Source: Pseudorasbora parva
Taxonomy: Eukaryota; Chordata; Actinopteri; Cypriniformes; Gobionidae
Length of the DNA stretch: 64,000 bases
Reading direction: 5' to 3'
Assembly (NCBI RefSeq): GCF_024679245.1
Contig: NC_090178.1
Location: 10,848,979-10,912,978, forward strand
The notes under the pieces were generated by a model. That model ran no database searches, was not told the origin of the DNA, and worked only from the letters and a program-made list of their open reading frames with translations. The translations under genes and the position numbers were made by a program. This document shows positions 55,106 through 64,000 of the stretch, in pieces (position 1 is the first letter of the stretch; every line of letters begins with the position of its first letter).

Positions 55106-55600
55106 TATCTGAGGTACCTATAGGTGGAGTGCCATTTAAATACATTGGCAAATGATTTTGTAAAGATTCGGTAGTAGGCTGTGGCATATCCTCTAATTAA
55201 CCTTCTGTGACAGTATGATAATACAGTAACAGTGATGATAGTATGGTATTTTGGTATATGCATTTGCATGGTACTGTTAAGGTACCACATTAAATCTAAA
55301 TAACATGGTTTCCCTGCTGGAAAAAAACTGTATAGACCAGCATAGCTGATCATACCAACATAAACCAGCATAGTTTACCATCCAATACCATTACTTTACA
55401 GCCTGTGTACAAACAGTTCATTCTTTGGTGTCATTCAGTTTATGTAAAAAAGAAATCCCCAATGAATGTCAGACGTGAGTGTCCATATAACTTGTTTTGG
55501 AGCATGGCATAATGCCCTCATGCTCCACCCCTGCATCATATAACTACTCCACCTGCTCCATATAATTACTCCACCTCCTCAAAGACTCCTGCCCCTTACC

Positions 55601-55617
55601 CACGAGCTGTCCACGCG
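55601..55617 (+). promoter_or_regulatory. txnip: Carbohydrate response element-like motif of txnip
   Basis: CACGAG-CTGTC-CACGCG consists of two E-box half sites separated by five bases, the arrangement bound by ChREBP/MondoA-Mlx and found in the human TXNIP promoter. It lies 156 bases before the TATA box. A nearby CATTGG (inverted CCAAT, about 55633) would suit NF-Y. Confidence 0.65.
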
Positions 55618-55772
55618 CTCTGGCCAGATTGCCATTGGCCGAGTGGACGCAAACAGCCTGTGTGTCCTATGAGAGAGACGCGGCTGGGGCGACCCACGGG
55701 GCGCATGTGGGTGTCCAGCACTGATGCCCATGTGTGTCCAGCTCGCATCATCATCAGAGCGGTCGTGTGAAC

Positions 55773-55779
55773 TATATAA
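55773..55779 (+). promoter_or_regulatory. txnip: txnip TATA box
   Basis: TATATAA is followed about 25-30 bases later by CAGTGTTTACTGACAG, a plausible start site, leaving a 5' UTR of about 195 bases to the ATG at 55998. Confidence 0.7.
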
Positions 55780-55997
55780 CCACCCACTCCCACTCAGTGT
55801 TTACTGACAGAACAGAGTGACCAACATCTAATCGAAAGTAATTTTTCAACAGGAAATAACACCATCACCTTTACCGGTGAGCTTGTTGCTGAACTGACTT
55901 ATTCAGTTACTTTGATAGTCAAAATAGAAAGTTAATAAAACTGTTAGTGGTAGCCTACTATTGGATTTCTTATTCGCAAAATTAATTAAATAGCAAA

Positions 55998-57977
55998 ATG
56001 GGCGTACTTACAAAGAAACTCATGATCTTCGAGGTTCAGTTGAGTGACCCTAACAAGAGCGTGTACTGCGGCGGAGATAAAGTGGCCGGATGGGTGATCT
56101 TGGAGGTGGCGGAGGTGGTGCAGATTTCCGCGGTTAAACTGTTCGGAATTGGATGCGCTAGAGTCGATTATAATAAAGGAAAGCTGCGATGCAGGGAGGA
56201 GATTGAGTATCTGAAATATGAAGACATTCTTCACCTGGATCATCAGCCAACAGGTGAGACACACACACGAATTCAGAAGGGTCTACTTTTCAACAATTTT
56301 TTGGAGGGCGCAATCTAAAGTTGTTTTATAGCGACCCTTGCAACGTTATCTAACCGTCAATAATATATTTGTAAAATCTATAAAAAATAAAGTGATAAAT
56401 AATGTCTGTATCCAACATTTTGTCGATGTATCGTACAGCGGAAAGCTACACTGTTGCTATAGTAACCTCACTGCTCTACTTAGCGCGCTCTGACTAACCT
56501 TTAAATCTTACTGTAGTTGTCACTTAAACCGTAAATGTAAAATTAATGCATAATTTTAAGACCCCAAACCTTTGTTTTAACTTCTTTTGTGGTGGTTTCA
56601 AGCCCCTTAACTAGTTGTGTTTATTTTTAGACAACAATTTGAACAAGGATGGACAAAATATTTTTTCCCATGTAGCCTAACTTCTATACTCTAATTTTGG
56701 TGTGGGTTGAATTTAGTTATTTGTGTATAGAATGGTGGTAACCTATGGAATGGGACATGTAGCCTATTTTATAAGACACGAAGATGAGTAAATGATGAAT
56801 TTTGAGTGTTTCATAAAGCACAATCTTGTCTCCACAGATGCAGATGGATCAATCACTCTCAGGCCTGGAAACAAATACAAGTTCATGTTTGGTTTCGAAC
56901 TTCCTCAGGCAGGGTGGGTTTCTTTTTTAAATGTCCTATTACAAATATTGCATTACGTTATTAGTATTTTAACATAAGACCTTTAAAAACAGGTGTCTAG
57001 CTTCCTCGTATATTGGAAAGTTTGGCTCAGTTCAGTACTACGTGAAGGCCGTCGTAGAGAAATCAGGCCACCCGTATGCAGAATGCAAACGATATTTCGA
57101 GGTAGAGGAACCCATTGATGTCAACACCCAAGAGCTCATGGTGAGTAAGTCTTTAAGTTCTGTTAAACACATACATGGTTATAATAGGAGTAAGAACTTT
57201 AGTAGCCTACTTTCTGTTTCCTCTCAGGCCCCAGTTACAGGAGCAAAACAGAAGAAAGTCACCTGCATGTTTATTCCCGACGGCAGCGTTTCCGTGGCCG
57301 CTCGCATAGGCCGGAAAGGTTACAGTGAAGGAGAAGACATTTGCATTGATGCTCAGTTCGAGAATAACTGCTCTCGGATCATCGTTCCTAAAGCTGCCAT
57401 CGTAGCCAAGCACATTTACCTGGCGAACGGCCGCACCAAAGTGTTTCATGAGAAACTCATTTCTGTCAGGGGTAACCACATCATCTCTGGCATGCGTGAC
57501 ATGTGGCAGGGGAGAGTCCTCCGTGTGCCCAAGCTGAAGCCCACCATCCTGGGCTGTGACATTATCCACGTCGACTACTCTCTGAGGGTAAGTTATATTC
57601 TTGATAATCAATGCAGATGCTTCAGATACCTGCGACTCAGAGGTTAACCTCTATGGTGTCTCTTTGTCCGGGGTTAGATCTCTGTGCACATCCCAGGAAG
57701 CGAGAAGCTGATCCTTGAACTGCCTCTGATCATTGGGACGATTCCATACAGTGGCATTAACAGTCGCACCAGCAGCATAAGCAGCCAGGATGGAAGTGCC
57801 ACCTCCAGCACCTGCGTGTCGCTCCCATCTTCTCCACCCAGCTACAGCGAGATTTCACGGGACAACCGCATGGATAGTTCCTTCATTCCACTCCTGAATG
57901 ATTACGATGAGGATGACAGTCCTATCTTCATGAATATTAGCGAGTATCAGCTTCCCCCTCCCCCAGCATACACTGAG

Positions 57978-58060
<83 letters not shown>

Positions 58061-58148
58061 CAGATATATTTAAACACAGCATTTCCCCCTTGTTGAGATT
58101 GCATTAAGGATTGTGTCTGTCTTTTCTCTGATTAAACAGCAGAACTGA
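55998..58148 (+). CDS. txnip: Thioredoxin-interacting protein (alpha-arrestin), 6 coding exons
   Basis: TXNIP is a glucose-induced alpha-arrestin that promotes glucose transporter endocytosis and, in mammals, inhibits thioredoxin. Exons: 55998-56253, 56838-56913, 56993-57140, 57228-57587, 57678-57977 and 58140-58148 (total 1149 nt, 382 residues; human has 391). The arrestin N domain covers about 8-155 (VAGWVILEV, EYLKYEDILHLD, FGFELPQ) and the C domain about 170-300 (CMFIPDGSVSVAARI, NCSRIIVPKAAIVAKHIYLA). Two PPxY motifs for NEDD4/ITCH ligases are at 333-336 (PPSY) and 375-378 (PPAY). The residue aligned with the thioredoxin-binding human Cys247 is Arg250; the Cys63 equivalent is kept. The last exon encodes only Gln-Asn and a stop, behind an intron that starts in a CA repeat, so that end is less certain. 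ARRDC2-4 are alternatives, but RPGNKY and RGNHIISG favour TXNIP. Confidence 0.93.
57981..58057. repeat. (CA)n microsatellite at txnip intron 5 donor
   Basis: About 38 CA units start three bases after the exon 5/intron 5 boundary, so the donor reads GAG|GTACACACAC. Confidence 0.95.
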
Positions 58149-58744
58149 GACTGCTTTGGCAATGGAGTTCTCCCCTTGCTGCCATAAAAACTCCAGTAGA
58201 CGATCAAACACAGGAAGATTTAGATATCAGAACGCAGAATGAAAGTGCAAAAGGACCATGCATGATCTACTCGACTTGTGGACTATGGAACGCTGCATCA
58301 CATCAAGAACCGGTTGATTGCAAATCGGTGAAGTCGTCAGGACATTTTTGCTGATGTAAGAATTCCCCTTTTAAAATGACCATTGACAACTTTGTTTAAT
58401 TCTGAAGAACCCTCAGCATCTGAGAAAGTTTGTACATTTATGATTTTGCCATATTGGTATAATATTCAGTCTATAATATAATTTGTATAATACTGTCTTG
58501 CAGAAAAACGGACAGTATTTTTGTGATGCACAAATATGTGAGGAATTTTTGTGTGGAAACAATTGTATATCAGACTGAGCTATTTGTTTGTCTAGTAGTC
58601 TAGTATCAAAATCCTATCAGCATATATATTTCTGATTTAATAGCTAGAAATCAGAATATGCAATAGAGTGTTAGTGTCAAATTTAAATTGATTTTGTGCA
58701 TTTTGTACTCTTTTTTTTAAATTTTATTTGAACTTCTTGAATAC

Positions 58745-58750
58745 AATAAA
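58745..58750 (+). terminator. txnip polyadenylation signal
   Basis: AATAAA lies about 600 bases after the proposed stop, in an AT-rich 3' UTR. Confidence 0.65.
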
Positions 58751-58809
58751 GGTTGAAATGATCATATGCAATTAAGTGTCATTAATATGAGACCCCCAAC
58801 TTCTAAGAG

Positions 58810-58948
<139 letters not shown>

Positions 58949-59597
58949 GTAACTGTACTAAGCATGCAGTTTTGTTTTATAAAACATCTGGTGTGTAAAG
59001 TGTATTACCGTATCTAGTTCACACTCTTGGCATGACGATGAATGGAGAGCAAAGGTTGATAGCAGGAAACAAAACAAATAGCAATGTTATGATCACATGT
59101 TGTGTGTATCTGTAGGGGAATATTTTCTGCCTGGAAAATATTCAAGAGCTATTTACTCATGGCCAATGCATTTCCATCCATGGGCCTGTGTTCAGAATAG
59201 CATTTCAGTTACGTAATTCTAATCCAACTGGGCAAAGTGAACGTGCTGGTAACTATGAACACACTCTCACCAGATCAGATCATCTGTTGTACAGTACTTA
59301 CCTACAGTTTTATATTTTTGGCTGTGCACTTTGGTCCACAAGTGAAATACTTCTATTTGGTATATTGTTCAGATTCCTTATTATTTGATCAGCTAAAATG
59401 ATTGCTAATTGAATATGTGCAATATATTAATAAAGTGCATGCATACATTCATATGTGATGATATATTCAGAAAGGAGCAGCCCTGTCCGTGGACATCCGT
59501 GCAGGGCTGCATGCGTGCAGGGAAGGAACCTCGTCAAGGCAGAGATCAGCAATCCTGGAACCATTAAATCAGACATCTGATGCGGCTGTTTACTCAC

Positions 59598-59757
59598 CGT
59601 GCAGCTGTTCCTCTTTATAGAGATCTCTCAAAAAGGATTTGTATCTCTCCTGACCCCCCTCTGTCTCACTCACGTACTCGCTCCATTTCCAGCTCTTGAA
59701 CTTGAACCTGTTGAGCTCCAATCCAGATACGAGACTACTCGCTTTCTCTTGATTTTT
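59598..59757 (-). CDS. Exon-like open segment of unidentified gene
   Basis: On the minus strand a good acceptor (GCAGCTTACAG) and a consensus donor (CACG then GTGAGTAAAC) frame 160 bases that are open and encode charged sequence with ELNRFKFKSWKWSEYVSE and YKSFLRDLYKEEQLH. Composition (Lys, Glu, Trp, Tyr) looks like real protein. I do not recognise it. No partner exon was found within the window on either side, so it may belong to a gene starting beyond 64000 or be a relic. It is convergent with txnip. Confidence 0.4.
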
Positions 59758-59979
59758 CTGTAAGCTGCCATAAAACTGAAGTGAATAGTGTAATGTCATT
59801 GCATGGTATTGTGTGAGACAAATAAACCAGAGGTTGAAGCCCACTGCATAGGTCAGCTATGGAGGTGTCTCTGAACCTGTACTGGCATTTATAACTCATT
59901 GGATTTGCTGAGGAGTTTAAAGTGAAAATATCAGACAATCACACTAAACAGAGATGCAAGATTTATTCACACAGTTAGG

Positions 59980-61290
59980 GTTGGGTATCGCTTGAATTTT
60001 AATGATTCTGATTCTTATAGATTCCTAATTTCGATTCCAATAAGGTAAACAAAAAACCCCAACAACTTAGATTTTATTCACATTTATTCTGTCTTACTGC
60101 AAAACATTTAAATGTAGTTGAATACCAAAACCAAAAATCAACAGGGTAAAGAACACTTACAAGCAACAAATGAACAAATAAATACAACTGAACAAAAATA
60201 CGATTTTCAGGTAGGTAGCTCCAAAAGTTATTCAGTCAAGAACAGCGAGTGAATTTGTCTCTTTGTCTTTTGTTGTTTAATTAAAGGTCCCGTTCTTCGC
60301 GATTCCATTTTTCAAACTTTAGTTAGTGTGTAATGTTGCTGTTAGAGTATAAATAATACCTGTAAAATTATAAAGCTCAAAGTTCAATGCCAAGCGAGAT
60401 ACTTTATTTAACAGAAGTTCCCTTTCAAAGCCTACAGCGAACGGCTGGTTTGGACTACACCCCTGCACTTCCTGCTGTAATGACTTCACTAGAACCGTTT
60501 GTTGACTAAAGCTCCGCCCACAAGAACACGCAAAATAGGGGGCGTTGTCTCCCACGTGGGCTTGCATCTCCCTGTTATGGTAAGAGGCGGGACCTTTCCG
60601 GGCAAAGTGCGCTAAGCTGCTGTTCAATCACAGCGCGGGAAGCGCTGGCCCAATCAGAACTCGTTATGTATTTCTGAAGGAGGGACTTCATAGAACAAGG
60701 AAATCATCAGGCCGTTTTTAGGACAGAGGAAACAGCGCTGTACAGATAAGTCAATTGTGTGAAAAATACTGTGTTTTTTTACACACGAAACATGAACTCA
60801 TGTTATATTGCACACTGTAAACATAATCAAAGCTTCGAAAACATGCAAAGAACGGGACCTTTAACATTATTATAAAGATGGCAGCAGGAATATTAAACTG
60901 CTGTCACTTTAAGAGCTGCACGAATCCAAAATAACATTTTCTTTGTTAATTGCTTATGTTTACTTAAGACATAACCGACTGGTTATACAAGGATATTTTG
61001 ACATATTTTCTGTGTATTTGTCCATTCAAGTGCAAAGAGATGCAAGAGAAGGTGGCTTTCTGTGTGCATGTTTTGGATTTGAAAAAAGTCTTCTTGAACT
61101 TGAACTGTTTAAAAAACGTATTAAAATAACTTTTTCTTTGTGCACGCTTTGGATGTGGTGAAGCACAGAAATCAATGTAAGTCTTCTTGGGTTTAAATGT
61201 TTCACGTCATGTTAAAATGCACACAAAAGAATCAATATGAGGAATCGAAATTAATTTTTTTTATATGTATCCGATTCCTGACATTAAAGG
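59980..61290. mobile_element. AT-rich repeat with GATTCC-type inverted ends
   Basis: The left flank GGGTTGGGTATCGCTTGAAT with TTCGATTCC phrases is mirrored on the right by GAGGAATCGAAATTAATTTT and TATCCGATTCC. It holds the TTAA MITE at 60281-60864. It is non-coding. Confidence 0.5.
60281..60864. mobile_element. TTAA MITE nested in the AT-rich repeat
   Basis: It is bounded by TTAA on both sides, with AAGGTCCCGTTCTTCGCG on the left and GCAAAGAACGGGACCTT on the right. It is GC-richer inside and non-coding. Confidence 0.82.
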
Positions 61291-61429
61291 GTTACTTCAA
61301 CGCTGGGAAGATGAATCTGTATTTAAACTGGGTCATTAATGTAGTAGAAATGTGAAATTATTTTTGAATTTGGTTCCTTCTAGACTGAGAAAAGACAGAA
61401 AATGTATTTTTGGCTCATGGGGATGAAAG

Positions 61430-61448
61430 ACTACAATTCCCAGAATGC
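61430..61448 (+). promoter_or_regulatory. ZNF143/Staf-type motif
   Basis: ACTACAATTCCCAGAATGC agrees with the known SBS consensus bound by ZNF143. It lies in a repeat-like region between TTAA-type ends, so it may be a transposon-carried site rather than a gene promoter. Confidence 0.5.
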
Positions 61449-61771
61449 TTCGCTGCCCTGTGAGGCCGTTCCCAAAGCCACCGCTACTGGATTACTGTGA
61501 CTGAGTTGAAGACACTACAGTTAAAAACTGAACATGTCTGTTCAATATAATGAGTGAGTCACCGCGCGAGTATCACAGCACTGAGCACTAACTGCAGGAG
61601 TGAGAGAAATGAGCTGATGAGCTCTCGTGATGAGAGCTGAGGTAATCAAATGAATGGTAAATGAGTGCCTGTAGCTGCGAGCTGAGCTGTGAGTGTGATC
61701 TCCATGCGCAGGTTCAAAACACGCGGAAATGGCTCCCTCTGCTGGCTGTAGTCTTTAGCCTTTGGCCAAAC

Positions 61772-61818
61772 ATTCCTCCTATGATGCAAATATCGTCAAT
61801 TTGCATCATAGGAGGAAT
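61772..61818. repeat. 20-bp perfect hairpin carrying two octamer motifs
   Basis: The arms ATTCCTCCTATGATGCAAAT and its exact complement are separated by seven bases. Each arm ends in an octamer, ATGCAAAT (61784-61791) and ATTTGCAT (61799-61806), the POU-factor recognition sequence. Confidence 0.85.
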
Positions 61819-62188
61819 TTTTCCAGAAATAAAATGCATAAATCTCTTGTCTCGGGGTTATATGAGGGGGGAAAGCACAATCATTTGAATATACTCCAGG
61901 GTTTCTATAGCTGCGTTTCCATTACAGATTTGCGAAAAACTTTTGCGATATTTCTTAAATGTCGATAAAAAACTGTTGCGAAATGACAGCGTTTCCATAG
62001 CTGCAGTTATGCGACTAAAACATATTACTTTCCTCTCGCGATAGGTCATTCCAAAATGATGGCACTTGGTAGGTTTGTATATCCCATCCATCACACTAGC
62101 CATTATTATTATTGGAAGGAGACATACGTGTTATCCAAGCATTAATGGCAAGGAAAGCCCCTTAGGTTACTTAAGCGGCACGGATATG

Positions 62189-62190
<2 letters not shown>

Positions 62191-62258
<68 letters not shown>
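62191..62258. repeat. (GT)34 microsatellite
   Basis: This is an uninterrupted GT run in gene-free DNA. Confidence 0.95.
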
Positions 62259-62259
<1 letters not shown>

Positions 62260-63316
62260 AGATCTGCTTCAAGGTCTTCATGATAATGTGGCATTTCTGT
62301 GTTTAGCATCCAGTATTACTGTAATCCTATTGTCTTTTATGAGTTTAATAAAAAGCTCCGTCTCGTCTTCTCTCCAAACCGAACCATCATCTGTAAATAA
62401 TGATCGACTTTTACGCGCGCCAGGTTGACGCGAGTAGAGCGAAATGTTTGAATTTGCATGGTAACTCAAATGTTTGTTGGTTTTTTTTGTTTTTGTTTTT
62501 ACCACTTTCGTTATTTTGGCTAGATATTTCATTTGATGGGCATGTGAATTGAATTTAGAAATGCTTTGGAAAAGAAAAAAATGGCATTTAATAAACGAAA
62601 TATTTTTTTTTAAAATGAAGACCGCGTTTGGAGTGAGTGCATGGAAAATAATTAATTCCCTGAGTCCACAAATAAAAATAGACAGTTTATAGTTTATAAT
62701 TATGTCTTGAACTTATCTGTATAGCTAAAAATGACAAGAGTATTGTGAATTGTTTCATCTCTCTTAAAGGAAGAAGGAAAAAATGAGAACGTCGGCGCTT
62801 TTATCGGCCGTGGGTTAAAGAAAACAGCCTAACTACGAAACTAAATAGGCTACGTTTAGGACTAAACATTAGCCTGTTATATTATTATTTTAATTTATAT
62901 GTTCATTATGAAAAGTGAGCAGCATGAGTAAGAATCGCAATATGTTTGTGACCTGGGGAGTCACATGATTTTGATCACTTCGAGTTTTATTTTCTAGAAA
63001 GTCTTTCTTAATTTTTTTTTTTTCGTTTTGTATAAATTGTATTTTTATTTTTATCGATGTTTCATCAATTAATTGCCTGTTTATTAAATAAGAAGCAAAC
63101 TAAGATCGTCTGGAATGGATTGACGTGCGTAACTGGCCTGTTTCCTCGGCCTTTGAGTAAGGCTGAAACTATAGGCTATCTCTTTCTGTTTTAATACATT
63201 TCTTGAATATATGTCTTAATTACAGTATATATAGCCTGTAGTCCTTATTAGGAGAAAATATATGTCCTTTTAACTACATTATCTTTACGGTGTGGAATTG
63301 AGTGGAAAATATAATA

Positions 63317-64000
63317 GGTGTGTTCGACATCGGCTGCGGCTGGATGCATGCGATCGGCGAGAGTAGCCGAGTGCAGGCGGGGAGGAGCTGCAAACGGAGA
63401 CGTGAAGTCGGACACTTTCTACTTCCCGTGGTGACGCTTGAGCTGTGTTTGCAAACTTAATCACATCTAAAGTTAAATAAATGCAATATTTCTCAAATAC
63501 ACAGATGTTTCAAATGATATTTTCATCCAATACTTTATATACTGCTTAATAAAGCATCTGTTTGGACAAGATTAAAGGTTCAACATATAAACCACACTAT
63601 CAATGAAGTGGTGTCAACGTTTTTTATCAGTTTTAGTTTGATAAACATGACAATATAACGTCGCGACTACATGAAAAGAGGTTTTACTGTTATAAATAAA
63701 TTATTTGTGAGCATTAGTGTAACATAAGGTTTTAGAATAAACACGAAACACACGTGTTCACTGTCATGCGGTGAATCCGGCCAATCGTGGATCAGCTGTG
63801 TCGTCATCAGAGCTCGAGCAGCCTCCTGCAGCCACCCTTGAGAATCTGCGGCGGCTGCATCAGCCGCCTGCTCTCGAATCGCTCTCGCGGTACTTTGTTG
63901 ACATACGTCACAGTCACGTGCCGTCGGCGCTGTCTCAAGTCGGACAAAATTTCTAACCGGCATGCACTGCTTCAAGTCAGCCGCCGATCGGTCTGCGCAT
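63317..64000. mobile_element. Possible transposon cut by the window edge
   Basis: GTGTTCGACATCGGCTGCGG with GCATGCGATCGGCG on the left and CATGCACTGCTTC with CAGCCGCCGATCGG at the window end look like the two inverted ends of one element. The right terminus is outside the window. Confidence 0.4.

Noticed and set aside
57207..57611. 134-codon minus-strand frame
   Set aside because: It is the antisense shadow of txnip exon 4.

Overview
The window is vertebrate nuclear DNA, most likely from a cypriniform (carp, zebrafish or minnow-like) fish. It is AT-rich. Genes are split by GT-AG introns, and the introns are full of teleost repeats: TTAA-flanked foldback MITEs, Tc1-like transposons, a 5S-rRNA-headed SINE, hAT-like elements and long AT, CA and GATA microsatellites. 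Four protein-coding genes lie on the + strand in the order mtx1 (3' end only), thbs3 (complete), hjv (complete) and txnip (complete). One unidentified exon-like segment lies on the - strand near the right end.

Layout: 1-416 holds the last two exons of metaxin-1. 417-4060 is intergenic with one MITE. 4287-34415 is thrombospondin-3, 23 coding exons giving 956 residues; about 90% of the locus is intron, and its introns carry most of the repeats, including a 118-copy 25-bp minisatellite in intron 21. 34416-42086 is intergenic, with AT hairpins, a foldback element and a possible upstream promoter/exon for hjv. 42146-52434 is hemojuvelin (three coding exons, 408 residues). 52435-55800 is intergenic and ends in a txnip promoter with a ChoRE-like motif and a TATA box. 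55998-58148 is txnip (six coding exons, 382 residues). 58149-64000 is repeat-rich.

The genes do not form one pathway. Metaxin-1 is a mitochondrial outer-membrane import factor. Thrombospondin-3 is a secreted pentameric matrix protein. Hemojuvelin is a GPI-anchored BMP co-receptor controlling hepcidin. TXNIP is a glucose-induced alpha-arrestin that restrains thioredoxin and glucose uptake. In mammals MTX1-THBS3 (head to head) and HJV-TXNIP are two separate pairs on chromosome 1q; here they are contiguous and all on one strand.

Notable points: the residue aligned with the thioredoxin-binding cysteine (human Cys247) of TXNIP is arginine; a two-half-site carbohydrate response motif precedes txnip; a ruminant BovB-like LINE fragment lies in hjv intron 2; the minisatellite has a perfectly constant period and a recent 275-bp internal duplication; a 2.46-kb foldback element has ~745-bp arms; and several nested insertions can be dated relative to each other. 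No clear new defence or molecular system was found. Repeat family names come from remembered consensus features, not database searches.
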